A program made the translations under genes and the position numbers. The notes beneath the pieces are model-generated. The model worked only from the letters and a program-made list of their open reading frames with translations. It ran no database searches and was not told the DNA's origin. DNA of 64,000 nt from Planotetraspora thailandica (lineage in GTDB: Bacteria; Actinomycetota; Actinomycetes; Streptosporangiales; Streptosporangiaceae): assembly GCF_016863335.1 (NCBI RefSeq), contig NZ_BOOR01000012.1:62001-126000 (forward strand), given 5' to 3'. Below, piece by piece: positions 29,846-40,370 of this stretch (the stretch's first letter is position 1; every line of letters starts with the position of its first letter).

Positions 29846-30952
29846 GTGAGTCCGCAGGACGACATCCTTCACATGCGGCGTGCCGTCGGTCTCGCGGCCC
29901 GCGGCCAGGGGGGCACGAGCCCCAATCCCGTCGTCGGCTGCGTGATCCTCGACACCTCCGGCGACATCGTGGGAGAGGGCTTCCACGCCTACGCCGGCGG
30001 CCCCCACGCCGAGGTCGAGGCGCTGCGCGAGGCCGGAGAACGGGCCAGGGGAGGCACGGCCTACGTCACCCTGGAACCCTGTGACCACACCGGCAGGACC
30101 GGTCCCTGCAGCGAGGCGCTGATCGCCGCGGGCGTATCCCGCGTCGTGATCGCCGTCACCGATCCCAACCCCCTGGCGACCGGCGGCGCCGACCGCCTGC
30201 GCCGCAGCGGCATCACGGTCGAGACCGGCGTGCTGGCCGAGGAGGCCGAACGGGTCAACGAGGCCTGGCTCACCTTCATGCGCGGGCGCAGGCCGTACAT
30301 CGTCTGGAAGTTCGCCGCCACGATCGACGGCCGCTCGGCCGCGCGGGACGGCACCAGCAAGTGGATCACCTCGCCGGAGGCGCGGGCCGACGTGCACCGC
30401 CTGCGTGCCGGCATGGACGCCGTGATCGCCGGCATCGGCACCGTGCTGGCCGACGACCCCCTGCTCACCGCGCGTGTCCGCGACGGGCGGACGCTCGCAC
30501 GGCCGCCGCTGCGGGTCGTCGTCGACTCCGCCGCACGCACGCCCGAGCATGCCCGGGTGCTGGACGGCGCCGCCCCGACCCTCGTCGCCGTCGCCGACGA
30601 CGCGGCCCTTCCGGAGCACCTCGGCGGTCATCACGGCCCTGCCGTACGGCTGCCGCGCGGGCCCGGAGGAATAGACCTGCATGCCCTCATGGCTGAACTC
30701 CACCGCCGGCAGATCGTCAGCGCGCTGCTGGAAGGGGGGCCGACGCTCGCCGGGTCGTTCCTCGCCGAGGGACTCGTCGACCGGGTGGTCGGATACGTCG
30801 CGCCCGCGCTGCTCGGGGCCGGGGTCGGGGCACTCGGGCCGGCGGGAGTGACCACGATCGCCGAGGCCCACCGTCTCGAATTCGAAGAAGTGACCCGAAT
30901 CGGGCCGGACCTCAAGGTCGTCCTGCGGCCGGCACCACCAAAGGAGAGCTGA
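29846..30952 (+). CDS. ribD: Bifunctional pyrimidine deaminase/reductase of riboflavin synthesis
   Basis: Deaminates and reduces the pyrimidine intermediate after GTP cyclohydrolase II. Residues 1-145 are the zinc deaminase with catalytic HAE (GGPHAEVEAL) and the PCxxxGRTGPC zinc motif. Residues 148-368 are the NADPH reductase with KFAATIDGRSA, TSKWITS and EGGPTLAGSFL. GTG start at 29846 has GAGAGGA upstream. The stop abuts ribE. Confidence 0.95.
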   Translation: MSPQDDILHMRRAVGLAARGQGGTSPNPVVGCVILDTSGDIVGEGFHAYAGGPHAEVEALREAGERARGGTAYVTLEPCDHTGRTGPCSEALIAAGVSRVVIAVTDPNPLATGGADRLRRSGITVETGVLAEEAERVNEAWLTFMRGRRPYIVWKFAATIDGRSAARDGTSKWITSPEARADVHRLRAGMDAVIAGIGTVLADDPLLTARVRDGRTLARPPLRVVVDSAARTPEHARVLDGAAPTLVAVADDAALPEHLGGHHGPAVRLPRGPGGIDLHALMAELHRRQIVSALLEGGPTLAGSFLAEGLVDRVVGYVAPALLGAGVGALGPAGVTTIAEAHRLEFEEVTRIGPDLKVVLRPAPPKES

Positions 30953-31549
30953 ATGTTCACCGGAATCGTCGAAGAACTCGGTGAGGTCGTCGCGCTCGAG
31001 CCCCAGCCCGACGCGGCACGCCTGTCGGTGCGAGGCGAGATCGTCACCGGCGACGCCAGGCACGGCGACTCGATCGCGGTCAACGGCGTCTGCCTCACCG
31101 TGGCCGGCGTCGAGGGCGACACCTTCACCGCCGACGTCATGAAGGAGACCCTGAACCGCTCCTCGCTCGGCGCGCTGCGCCCCGGATCGCGGGTCAACCT
31201 GGAGCGTGCCGTACGGGCCGACCAGCGGCTCGGCGGGCACATCATGCAGGGGCACGTCGACGGCACCGGCGTGGTGCTGTCGCGCGAACCCGCGGAGCAC
31301 TGGGAGGTCGTGCGCGTCTCCCTCCCCGAGAACCTGAACCGCTACGTCGTCGAGAAGGGGTCGATCGCGGTGGACGGGATCAGCCTGACCGTCGTCGCCG
31401 TCGAGCCGGACGCCTTCTCCGTGAGCCTCATCCCCACCACGCTCGGCCTCACCACGCTGGGCCGCAAGCAGCCGGGAGAACCGGTGAACCTGGAGGTCGA
31501 CGTGATCGCGAAGTATGTCGAGAAGCTCACCCTCGGGGCGCGGGCATGA
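30953..31549 (+). CDS. ribE: Riboflavin synthase alpha chain
   Basis: Dismutates two lumazine molecules to riboflavin. The 198 residues show the duplicated barrel: [12 protein letters not shown] at the N-terminus, [12 protein letters not shown] in repeat 1 and [13 protein letters not shown] in repeat 2, with [12 protein letters not shown] between. ATG directly follows the ribD stop and the 3' end overlaps ribM by 4 nt. Confidence 0.95.
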   Translation: MFTGIVEELGEVVALEPQPDAARLSVRGEIVTGDARHGDSIAVNGVCLTVAGVEGDTFTADVMKETLNRSSLGALRPGSRVNLERAVRADQRLGGHIMQGHVDGTGVVLSREPAEHWEVVRVSLPENLNRYVVEKGSIAVDGISLTVVAVEPDAFSVSLIPTTLGLTTLGRKQPGEPVNLEVDVIAKYVEKLTLGARA

Positions 31550-32174
31550 GCTGGACCCAGGCGGGATTCGACGTCTTCAGCCAGCGCGTGCTCTGGACCG
31601 ACCTGGTCGGCAACGTCTGCGCGCTGACGACGGTCTGGCTCGCGATCAGGAAGACGATCTGGACGTGGCCGGTGCAGCTCGTCGGGTCGGTGCTGCTGTT
31701 CGCCGCCTCCGTCAGCGCGCACATCACGGGCAACGCGCTCAAGCAGGTGCTGTTCGGCGTGCTGGCCGTCTACGGCTGGGTGCGCTGGTCGCGGGGCACC
31801 CGGGGCGGAGCCGCGCTGCCGATCAGGTCGGCCGGCACCCGGGAGCGCACGCTGCTGGTCGCCGTGATGGCGCTCGGCACGGTCGCCGTCGCCCTGCTGT
31901 TCGTCTTCCTCAACGCGCGCGGGCTCAACATCTCGTGGGCGCCGTGGCCCGACGCGTACATCTTCGTCGGCAGCGCGGTGGCGACGTGGGCGCAGGGCAA
32001 GGCGCTGGTGGACTTCTGGGTGCTATGGGTGGCCGTCGACGTGGTCGGCGTGCCGCTGGCGTTCTCCTCCGGCCTGGTCGTCTCGGGCGCGGTCTACGGC
32101 ATCTTCCTGGTGATGGTCGCCTTCGGGTTCCGCGACTGGTTGCGCCAGTCCCGGCAGCTGCGGGCGGTGACGGC

Positions 32175-32178
<4 letters not shown>
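31546..32178 (+). CDS. ribM: PnuC-family membrane transporter, probably riboflavin uptake (RibM)
   Basis: A 210-residue protein with about six helices and the PnuC-family signature [13 protein letters not shown] near residue 130, followed by [11 protein letters not shown]. Family members carry nicotinamide riboside or, when in FMN-controlled rib operons as in Corynebacterium and Streptomyces, riboflavin. Its position inside this operon between ribE and ribBA, with ATGA overlaps at both ends, favours riboflavin. The substrate is inferred from context. Confidence 0.85.
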
Positions 32179-33892
<1,714 letters not shown>

Positions 33893-33913
33893 CCCCGCCC
33901 CCCCCGGCTTGGG

Positions 33914-34091
33914 CGTGATCATGCAGAACCTCGGGAGACCCGCGCCCGCCAGCCCTTACCCTTGGCGTGATCATGCAGAAGTTCGGGGAAAGCCGGTCTG
34001 GCCTGCCCCGACTCCGGTCGTGATCATGCAGATGTTCGCATCCGAACCGCGCCAACTGGGAAAACTGTATTGGTGATCATGCACGAACACA
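33914..34091 (+). repeat. 53-bp tandem repeat array A (4 units)
   Basis: Four units starting at 33914, 33966, 34019 and 34072, each opening with a version of CGTGATCATGCAGAAGTTCG. The TGATCA cores are at 33916, 33968, 34021 and 34074, so intervals are 52, 53 and 53. A second block, RCCTGS-like, falls at unit position 36-41 in unit 2 (GCCTGC) and in weaker form (AACTGG) in unit 3. The array fills the gap between ribH and the PH-domain gene, in the same orientation as those genes. Confidence 0.9.
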
Positions 34092-34247
34092 CGGTGGGCC
34101 AGGGTGCCTTCGGCCCCGAGTACGGCACGGCATTCCCGGGACATGGGTTGGGCGCCCCTGTTCCGGGGTTCCATGGCTTCGCCTGCGGGATCGAGGCCGG
34201 TGTCCGTGGGGAAGCCGCGGGTTCCCCGGAGCATGTGGAGCGCCGCC

Positions 34248-34715
34248 ATGCCTGACCACGAGACGTCCGGGCGTGAGACGCCGAAATTGCCCGTGACATG
34301 GCGCCCGCGCCGCGCCCCGATCATCGCGTACGGCCTGGCAGTGATCATGGTCGTCGGCGGCGTGTTCCTGGCGGTCACGTTGCCGGCCGCGTTCAAATGG
34401 CCTGACCGGGTGGGCCTCGCGGTGTTCGGGATCCTCGTGGCGGGACTGCTTCACCTGCTCGGGCGCACCCGGGTCGAGGCCGACGAGCGGGGGATCACCA
34501 TCGTGAACCCGCTCCGGGTGCACCATTACGAATGGCCCGAGGTCCTGGACATCACCATGGCCGAGGGTGATCCGTGGCCCAAGCTGGATCTCGCGAACGG
34601 GCTCGCTCTCGGCGCGATGGGCATCCAGAGCACGGAGAGGGAGCGGGCGAGGAAGGCGGTCTCGGAACTCAGCGCGCTGATCCATGATCGCGGCGAGGCG
34701 CCCGACCGCGTTTAG
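34248..34715 (+). CDS. PH-domain (bPH) membrane protein of the rib locus
   Basis: A 155-residue protein with two membrane helices (about residues 26-48 and 53-72) followed by a bacterial PH domain: RTRVEADERGITIVNPLRVHHYEW and a C-terminal helix. Genes of this type follow ribH in mycobacteria (Rv1417-like) and other actinobacteria; the function is unknown. ATG at 34248 is chosen from GGAG 7 nt upstream. A longer reading from 34104 adds low-similarity residues and begins just after array A. Arrays A and B flank this gene in opposite orientations. Confidence 0.8.
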   Translation: MPDHETSGRETPKLPVTWRPRRAPIIAYGLAVIMVVGGVFLAVTLPAAFKWPDRVGLAVFGILVAGLLHLLGRTRVEADERGITIVNPLRVHHYEWPEVLDITMAEGDPWPKLDLANGLALGAMGIQSTERERARKAVSELSALIHDRGEAPDRV

Positions 34716-34758
34716 ACGGTGCTGGAGAGGGCGGCGCCTCGCCTCCCCGCCGCCTCGG

Positions 34759-34960
34759 CGAGCCTCTGCGCATGATCACGCATGGCGTACGGCCAGGCTG
34801 CCGAGGCGGGTGGCGAACTTCTGCATGATCACGGTCGGGGTTCGCCCTGGTCGGCGGCCAGGTCTTCGAACTTCTGCATGATCACGAACCGGGAACGGCC
34901 AGGTCAGTGCTCATGTCGTCGAACTTCTGCATGATCACGGCACCTTGAGGCATGATCACG
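34759..34960 (-). repeat. 53-bp tandem repeat array B (4 units plus a 21-bp duplication)
   Basis: On the minus strand the units match those of array A. TGATCA cores are at 34773, 34826, 34879 and 34932, spaced exactly 53 bp. The fixed second block reads ACCTGG, ACCAGG and GCCTGG in the three spacers (minus strand). The rightmost unit is followed by a perfect 21-bp tandem copy (34930-34950 and 34951-34971) that runs into the 3' end of ssuD, whose TGA stop lies inside the repeat core. The array fills the convergent gap between the PH gene and ssuD. Confidence 0.9.
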
Positions 34961-36101
34961 GCACCTTGAGGGGGCTGAGCCGTACCGGCTCTGGAGCGCC
35001 GAACAGGCCGCGGCGGCGCAGCTCGGGCAGCACGCCCTCACCGAACCAGTAGGCCTCCTCCAGATGGGGGTAGCCGGAGAGAACGAACTCCTCGATACCC
35101 AGGGCCGCGTACTCCTCGATCAGGTCGGCGATCTCCTGGTGGCTCCCGACCAGTGCCGTTCCCGCTCCGCCGCGCACCAGGCCGATCCCGGCCCACAGGT
35201 TGGGGTGGATCTCCAGGTCACGGGCCTTGCCGCTGTCGAAGCCCGCGTGCAGGGCGAGCATGCGCTTTTGCCCCACCGAGTCGCTGCGGCCGAGGACGGC
35301 TTTTGCGGAGGCGATGTCGCCCGGCTCGATGCGGTCGAGCAGCCGCTGCGCCTCCTCCCACGCCTCGGCGGAGCTGTCCCTGGCGATGACGTGCAGGCGG
35401 ATGCCGAAACGCAGCGTGCGCCCTTCGGCGGCGGCCAGCCCCCTGATCCAGTCGAGCTTGGTGGCGACCTGCGACAGCGGTTCGCCCCAGGTCAGGTACA
35501 CGTTCACGTGCTTGGCGGCGACCGGCCCGGCGGCGGCCGACGAGCCGCCGAAATACAGCTCGGGCACGGGGGAAGGCGATTCGGCGACCCTGGCCCCTTC
35601 GACGTCGTAGTATGCGCCCTTGAAATCGAACGGCCCATCCCATGCGCCCCGGACGATCGAGAGGAACTCATCGGTCCGCGCGTACCGCTCGTCCTTGGAC
35701 AGGTGGTCGCCGAAGCGCTTCTGCTCGACCGTTTCCCCGCCGGTGACGATGTTGAGCAGCAGCCGCCCGCCGGAGATCCGCTGGTAGGTCGCGGCCATCT
35801 GCGCGGCGAGGGTGGGCGACAGCGCCCCCGGCCGGAACGCGACGAGGAACTTCAGCCGTTTCGTCACCTGGGTGAGCGCGGCCGTCATAAGCCAGGCGTC
35901 CTCGCAGGAGGTGCCGGTGGGGGTGAGCACGGCCTCGAAGCCGAGCTGTTCCGCCGAGCGGGCGATCTGGCCCAAGTAGTCGACCGTGGGCGGCCGGAAC
36001 ACCTCCGACGCCGAGTGGCCGTGGGCCCGGTGCAGGCCGTGCCCGCCGCCGACGATCGCCCTGCTGTCACCGGTCGTGGGCAGGAACCAATGGAACTTCA
36101 C
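34956..36101 (-). CDS. ssuD: FMNH2-dependent alkanesulfonate monooxygenase
   Basis: Cleaves alkanesulfonates to sulfite and aldehyde using reduced flavin. The 381 residues match the SsuD family throughout: FHWFLPTTGDSR, GVLTP-type VLTPTGTSCEDAW with the conserved Cys, RLKFLVAFRPG, LLLNIVTGG, YLTWGEP, FGIRLHVIARDS, RTDSVGQ-like RSDSVGQKRM and FVLSGYPHLEEAYWFGE. GTG at 36101 overlaps the ssuA stop (GTGA). No flavin reductase (ssuE) is in this operon. Confidence 0.95.
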   Translation of the reverse strand: MKFHWFLPTTGDSRAIVGGGHGLHRAHGHSASEVFRPPTVDYLGQIARSAEQLGFEAVLTPTGTSCEDAWLMTAALTQVTKRLKFLVAFRPGALSPTLAAQMAATYQRISGGRLLLNIVTGGETVEQKRFGDHLSKDERYARTDEFLSIVRGAWDGPFDFKGAYYDVEGARVAESPSPVPELYFGGSSAAAGPVAAKHVNVYLTWGEPLSQVATKLDWIRGLAAAEGRTLRFGIRLHVIARDSSAEAWEEAQRLLDRIEPGDIASAKAVLGRSDSVGQKRMLALHAGFDSGKARDLEIHPNLWAGIGLVRGGAGTALVGSHQEIADLIEEYAALGIEEFVLSGYPHLEEAYWFGEGVLPELRRRGLFGAPEPVRLSPLKVP

Positions 36102-37084
36102 TGCAGCCCCTTCGTCACGATGTCGTTGAACTGTTCGTCTACGTAGTCGGAGAACTTCAGGCCGCCGGGGATGAGCCCTTCGGCGCTGAACGCGTCGGCC
36201 ATCTGCTGCTCCGACGACACGACGGAGTCGTCGATCACGATGGGTGTGGCGACGGTGTTGGCGACGGCCGCGCTGGCGACCTCGACGGGCAGGCCGGTCT
36301 CCTGCGCCCAGACCTTGGCCCATTCGGCCTGGTGGTTGGCCGCCCACACCCGCGCCCTGGTGAGACGGGTGAGGAAGTCGCGGATCGCCGCGTCCTTCGA
36401 CTTGTCCTCCAGCGCGCCGGGGGCGGCGACCTGGAAGTTGAGCCCGTTGACGTAGCCGTTGCCGTCGACCAGGAGCTTGGCCTTGTTCTGCAGCTCGGCC
36501 TGCGACGTGAAGGGCTCCCAGATCGCCCAGGCGTCGATGGTGCCGGAGGAGAACGCCGCGAGAGCGTCGGCGGGCTGGAGGTACTGCGGCTGGATGTCCT
36601 TGAACGACAGTCCGGCCTTCTTGAGCACCGACAGCAGGTGGTAGTGAGCCGAGCTGCCCTTGGCGACGGCGATCTTCTTGCCCTGGAGCTGGTCGGGTGC
36701 GGTGATGGCCGAATTCTGCGGCAGCAGGATCGCAGCTCCGGCGAGGTTCTGCCGGTACGCCAAGACCACCTTGATCTTCGACCCCGCGGCGGCGGCGAAG
36801 ACGGGCGGGGTGTTGCCGACGCCGCCGATGTCGACGGCGCCCGCGTTGATCGCCTCCAGCATCGGCGGGCCGGACGTGAACTGCGACCACGTGATCGTGT
36901 ACGAGGTGCCGTCGAGGAGGCCGGCCGCCTTGAGCAGCGCCTGGGATCCGGCCTTCTGGTCGCCCACCCGCAAGGTGACGCCGGTGGAGCCCGAACTCCC
37001 CGCGGAGCCGCCGGTCGAGTCGGCCGAGGCGCAGGCCGTGCCGGCGAACAGAAGTAACAGTGCGGCGATCAGTTTCCTGGTCAT
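36098..37084 (-). CDS. ssuA: Aliphatic sulfonate-binding lipoprotein
   Basis: Solute-binding protein of 328 residues for sulfonate import. It has an N-terminal export signal, with a likely lipid-anchor cysteine at about residue 19 (FAGTACAS, an imperfect lipobox with Gly at -3), then a Ser/Gly linker. The domain has RVGDQKAGSQALLKAAG, GAVDIGGVGNTPPVFA and GKKIAVAKGSSAHYHL, typical of SsuA/TauA. ATG overlaps the ssuB stop. Its neighbours make sulfonate the likely ligand. Confidence 0.92.
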   Translation of the reverse strand: MTRKLIAALLLLFAGTACASADSTGGSAGSSGSTGVTLRVGDQKAGSQALLKAAGLLDGTSYTITWSQFTSGPPMLEAINAGAVDIGGVGNTPPVFAAAAGSKIKVVLAYRQNLAGAAILLPQNSAITAPDQLQGKKIAVAKGSSAHYHLLSVLKKAGLSFKDIQPQYLQPADALAAFSSGTIDAWAIWEPFTSQAELQNKAKLLVDGNGYVNGLNFQVAAPGALEDKSKDAAIRDFLTRLTRARVWAANHQAEWAKVWAQETGLPVEVASAAVANTVATPIVIDDSVVSSEQQMADAFSAEGLIPGGLKFSDYVDEQFNDIVTKGLQ

Positions 37085-37842
37085 GAGGTTCCTTCGGGGG
37101 AGACGCCGAGGGCGGACAACAGGGTGGTGCGAAGCGAGGTGAGGTCGGGGTGGTCGCGGTGCCGCGGGCGTTCGGCGCTGATGACCGACTCGTGCGCGAT
37201 GCGTCCGGCGTCGAGCACGAGCACCCGGTCGGCCAGCAGCAGCGCCTCGTCCACGTCGTGGGTGACCAGCAGCACGGATGGGCGGTGCGCGGACCACAGC
37301 TGGAGGACCAGCTGATGGATGGTGATGCGGGTCAGCGCGTCGAGGGCGCTGAACGGCTCGTCGAGCAGGAGCAGGTCGGGTTCCCTGACCAGCGCCCGGG
37401 CGAGGCTGGCCCGCTGGGCCTCTCCGCCGGACAACGTGAGCGGCCACGCGCCCGCCCGCTCCGACAGGCCGACCTCGGCGAGCGCCGCGTCGGCATTCTC
37501 CTTCGGATTCGGTACGGCGAGGCCGAGCGTGATGTTGGCGTGCACCCGCTTCCACGGCACCAGCCGCGGCTCCTGGAAGGCGACGGCCACCGACCCGGTG
37601 ACGGAGAGGCCGCCCTCGGCCTCCCCGTCGAGCCCGGCGAGCGCCCGCAGGAGGGTGGACTTGCCGGAGCCGCTGCGCCCGAGCAGCGCGATGAACTCGC
37701 CGCGCGCGACCTCCAGGTCGAGGCGGTCGAGCACCGTGCGCTCGCCGAACCTGCGGGTCAGCCCCTGGACGGACGCCACGACCTGCCGTTCGGGGGCCGG
37801 GGTCTCCTGAAGGGTCAGCGGGCCAGGAACTCGCGTCGCCAC
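37081..37842 (-). CDS. ssuB: Aliphatic sulfonate ABC transporter ATP-binding protein
   Basis: The 253-residue ABC ATPase has Walker A GRSGSGKST, Q-loop VAFQEPRLVPW, signature LSGGEAQRASLARALV and Walker B LLLLDEPFSALD. GTG at 37842 is supported by AAAGGAGG upstream and lies 28 nt inside the end of ssuC, so the two frames overlap. Longer readings run further into ssuC and are rejected. Confidence 0.93.
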   Translation of the reverse strand: MATRVPGPLTLQETPAPERQVVASVQGLTRRFGERTVLDRLDLEVARGEFIALLGRSGSGKSTLLRALAGLDGEAEGGLSVTGSVAVAFQEPRLVPWKRVHANITLGLAVPNPKENADAALAEVGLSERAGAWPLTLSGGEAQRASLARALVREPDLLLLDEPFSALDALTRITIHQLVLQLWSAHRPSVLLVTHDVDEALLLADRVLVLDAGRIAHESVISAERPRHRDHPDLTSLRTTLLSALGVSPEGTS

Positions 37843-38648
37843 GTGAGGGCCCTCCTTTCGAGCAGGCGGACGAGGGCGTCGGTGAGCAGGCCGAGGGCGC
37901 TGTAGACGAGCAGTCCCACGACGATCACGTCGGTACGGAGGAACTCGCGGGCGTCGTTGATCATGTAGCCGAGGCCCGCGTTGGCGTTGACCTGCTCGGC
38001 CACGATCAGCGCCAGCCACGCGACGCCGAGGCTCTGCCGCAGACCGACGAGCGTCTGGGGGAGCGCCCCCGGCAGCACGATGTGCCGGATCAACTGGGCC
38101 CTGCCCAGCCCGAGGGTGCGGGCGACCTCCGCCAGCTTGCCGTCGACCCCGCGGATGCCCGCGAAGGTGTTCAGGTAGAGCGGGAAGGACACCGCGAGGG
38201 CCACGAGCAGCACCTTCGGCGTCTCGCCGATCCCGAACCAGAGGATGAACAGCGGGATGAGCCCGAAGAACGGCAGCGCCCGCAGCATCTGCATGATCGG
38301 ATCGACCGCGTTCTCGCCCTTGCGGCTCAGCCCGGAGATCAGCGCCAGGCCGACTCCCGAGAGCGCGCCCGCGGCGAAGCCGATCAGCACGCGCTGGAGC
38401 GACACGGCGATGGCCGTGGGCAGCGTGCCCGTCTGGATCAGCTCGACCGCGGTCGCGGCGATCGTGGAGGGCGCGGCGAGGAGCCGCGTGGGCAGCAGCC
38501 CGGTCGAGCTGGCGACCTGCCAGGCGACGACGAGCGCGAGCGGGCTGATCCAGCGTTGCCACGCTTTTCCCCCTAACCGCCGGCGCTGTGCCCGGGGCGC
38601 GGGCCGCGTCTCGGCTTGGACCGGGGTTTCCAGTTCAAGGACGGCCAT
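37815..38648 (-). CDS. ssuC: Aliphatic sulfonate ABC transporter permease, first gene of ssu operon
   Basis: The 277-residue permease has six helices, an N-terminal basic tail (residues 1-30) and the coupling-loop EAA motif region EVARTLGLGRAQLIRHIVLPGALP near residue 175. The GVAWLALIVAEQVNANAGLGYMI segment is typical of SsuC/TauC. ATG at 38648. Operon order is ssuC-B-A-D on the minus strand. Confidence 0.93.
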   Translation of the reverse strand: MAVLELETPVQAETRPAPRAQRRRLGGKAWQRWISPLALVVAWQVASSTGLLPTRLLAAPSTIAATAVELIQTGTLPTAIAVSLQRVLIGFAAGALSGVGLALISGLSRKGENAVDPIMQMLRALPFFGLIPLFILWFGIGETPKVLLVALAVSFPLYLNTFAGIRGVDGKLAEVARTLGLGRAQLIRHIVLPGALPQTLVGLRQSLGVAWLALIVAEQVNANAGLGYMINDAREFLRTDVIVVGLLVYSALGLLTDALVRLLERRALTWRREFLAR

Positions 38649-38687
38649 GGGTGTACCTCGCAGGGACGGCGTGCGATGTCCGCTTCA

Positions 38688-38715
38688 GGGTTACCCATAT
38701 TTCCTACCGGGTCAA
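38688..38715 (-). promoter_or_regulatory. Candidate ssu operon promoter
   Basis: Minus-strand TTGACC (38710-38715), a 16-nt spacer and TAACCC (38688-38693), giving a leader of about 33 nt before ssuC. An AT-rich stretch (AAATAT) lies in the spacer. Sulfur-source control is expected for the family but no known operator was recognised. Confidence 0.4.
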
Positions 38716-38782
38716 TCGGTAATTTCGCGGCGGTGTGCGGAAGGCAATACAGTGCGGGGAAGCGTCCGGCTGAGGAGGTCAC

Positions 38783-39064
38783 GTGGGCGTGCTGATCGAC
38801 CGGCCCAACTGGCCCGGGCCGCGCGGGCTGCTCTGGTCGCATCTGGTCAGCGACGAGTCGTACGAGGAGCTGCACGAGTTCGCCGAGGCGCTGGACGTGC
38901 CCCCGCGGGCCTTCGACCGCGACCACTACGACGTGCCGGAGACCGTCTACGACCGTGCCGTCGAGCTGGGCGCCGAGCCGGTGCCGAGCGCCGAGCTCGT
39001 CCGCCGCCTCCGCGCCTCAGGCCTGCGCCGCCCCAAGCACCGGCCGCCGTCGCAGTCGGGTTAG
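38783..39064 (+). CDS. DUF4031 protein
   Basis: A 93-residue small soluble protein matching the DUF4031 pattern: WSHLVSDESYEELHEFAEAL, FDRDHYDVPETVYDRAVELGA and a C-terminal LVRRLRASGLR. Function is unknown in the family. GTG at 38783 follows GAGGAGG. It is divergent from ssuC and its 3' end overlaps the convergent HD gene by 4 nt. Confidence 0.85.
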   Translation: MGVLIDRPNWPGPRGLLWSHLVSDESYEELHEFAEALDVPPRAFDRDHYDVPETVYDRAVELGAEPVPSAELVRRLRASGLRRPKHRPPSQSG

Positions 39065-39723
39065 CCGGCGAGTCCGGCCAGTTCGGCCAGCTCGCGGGTC
39101 ATGTTCTCCCTGGCGCGCCCGTCCCAGAGGTCGCGCGCGGCGGCCGTGCCGTACAAGGTGTGGCCGGTGAGGAGCTCGCGCAGGACCGCCGACCTCCCCG
39201 CGGAGAACAGGTCGTCGGGCACGTGGCGATATTCAGCCCGTACGGCTCTCGCATACGCGGCGTATTCCTCCGGCGAACCGCCGAGGACGGCCAGGTCGGC
39301 GTCGCAGAGCACAGCGGCGTCGGCATCTCCGGCGTCGTAGGAGTGGGACGCCGTCACCCGGACGAGCCTGGCGACCTCGCGGACCCGGCCGGGGTCCACG
39401 CCGCAGGCGGGCAGCCTCGCCTCGGCGAGCTGGGCGCTGCGCTCCTCGTCCCATCCCGGCCGGCCGTCGTAGACGGCGTCGTGGAACCAGGCGGCCAGTC
39501 GTACGGCCACGACGTCGTCGGCCAGTGCGGCGAGCGGCTCGATCGCCTTCAGCACCGCGCGCAGGTGGACGGTCGTGTGATAGCGGCGATGCGGCTCGGC
39601 CCAGCGCGCGCACAACTCCGCGGCGAGCGCGTCCGCCGCCGCCGAATCGGGCAGCCCGAGGGCGGAGCCGGAAGGCGCGATCTGCCCGGTGCGCGTGCCT
39701 GGCGTGGGGTCGGTCACGCTCAC
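39061..39723 (-). CDS. HD-superfamily metal-dependent phosphohydrolase, predicted
   Basis: A 220-residue protein with an HD metal site: HRRYHTTVHL near residue 45, AAWFHDAVYDG near residue 75, then helical segments. It resembles COG4339-type predicted phosphohydrolases of unknown substrate. GTG at 39723 overlaps the TetR stop (GTGA), so it is probably cotranscribed with and controlled by that regulator. The first 25 residues look disordered. Confidence 0.82.
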   Translation of the reverse strand: MSVTDPTPGTRTGQIAPSGSALGLPDSAAADALAAELCARWAEPHRRYHTTVHLRAVLKAIEPLAALADDVVAVRLAAWFHDAVYDGRPGWDEERSAQLAEARLPACGVDPGRVREVARLVRVTASHSYDAGDADAAVLCDADLAVLGGSPEEYAAYARAVRAEYRHVPDDLFSAGRSAVLRELLTGHTLYGTAAARDLWDGRARENMTRELAELAGLAG

Positions 39724-40364
39724 GACGGTAGCGCCGATCCCGGCAGGCCGTGCCTGAGGAGCAGGACGGCCTGCGTGCTGAGCCACCGCTCGGCCTCGTC
39801 CCAGGTCCAGCCGCACTCTCCGACGAGGGTCCGCCAGGAGCTCATGCCGAAGCAGAGCCACAGGACGTCGGCGGCCCGGCCGGGGTCGAGACCGTCGCCG
39901 AGCCCTCCGATCTCGTGCAGATGGTCGGCGACCTCGCGCAGCGTGGACCGGTAGCTCTCGGTCGCCTCTTCCCACAGGGCCCCGGCGTCGTCGTGGACGG
40001 GCATGGCGGCGTACAGCATGTCGATGATGTCGCGCTTGGTCTCGTTGCCGTTGCGGGTGCCGCGAGCGAGCACGGCGATCGCCTCGCGGGGGTCGCCGGT
40101 CCGCCGGATCGCGGCCAGCGTCTCCGCCGCACCGGATTCGATCACCGCCGCCTTGATCAGCTCGGTGAAGATGCCGGCCTTGCCGCCGGCGCTCGCGTAG
40201 ACGGTCTTGGTCGCCACGCCCGCGCGCCGTGCGATGTCGGCCACGGTGACCCGCGCGTAACCCTGGGCGCTGAACAGCTCTCGTGCCGCCCGCAGGATGT
40301 CGTTGCGCGTGTCGGCGGCGTCCTGTTCGCGGCGGGGTGAGTGGTAGGCGCGGGTCGGGGGCAC
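39720..40364 (-). CDS. TetR-family transcriptional regulator
   Basis: The 214-residue regulator has a helix-turn-helix at about residues 20-66 (TRNDILRAARELFSAQGYARVTVADIARRAGVATKTVY, read as several short motifs) and a ligand domain of unknown specificity. GTG at 40364 has a -10 element exactly 6 nt upstream and no ribosome-binding site. It lies upstream of the HD hydrolase gene and diverges from the hemerythrin gene, both plausible targets. Confidence 0.9.
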   Translation of the reverse strand: MPPTRAYHSPRREQDAADTRNDILRAARELFSAQGYARVTVADIARRAGVATKTVYASAGGKAGIFTELIKAAVIESGAAETLAAIRRTGDPREAIAVLARGTRNGNETKRDIIDMLYAAMPVHDDAGALWEEATESYRSTLREVADHLHEIGGLGDGLDPGRAADVLWLCFGMSSWRTLVGECGWTWDEAERWLSTQAVLLLRHGLPGSALPS

Positions 40365-40370
40365 CGCCGA

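Noticed and set aside
31515-32174. Extended ribBA reading from 31515
   Set aside because: It overlaps ribM entirely; the DHBP synthase domain begins right after ATG 32175.
34104-34247. Longer N-terminus for the PH-domain protein starting at 34104
   Set aside because: The extra 48 residues resemble no known domain and lie in array-proximal DNA. GGAG before ATG 34248 gives a normal start.
38286-38300. CATCTGCATGATCGG, similar to the 53-bp repeat core, inside ssuC
   Set aside because: Single partial match in conserved coding sequence (encoding PIMQM), with no second block and no copy at 53 bp.
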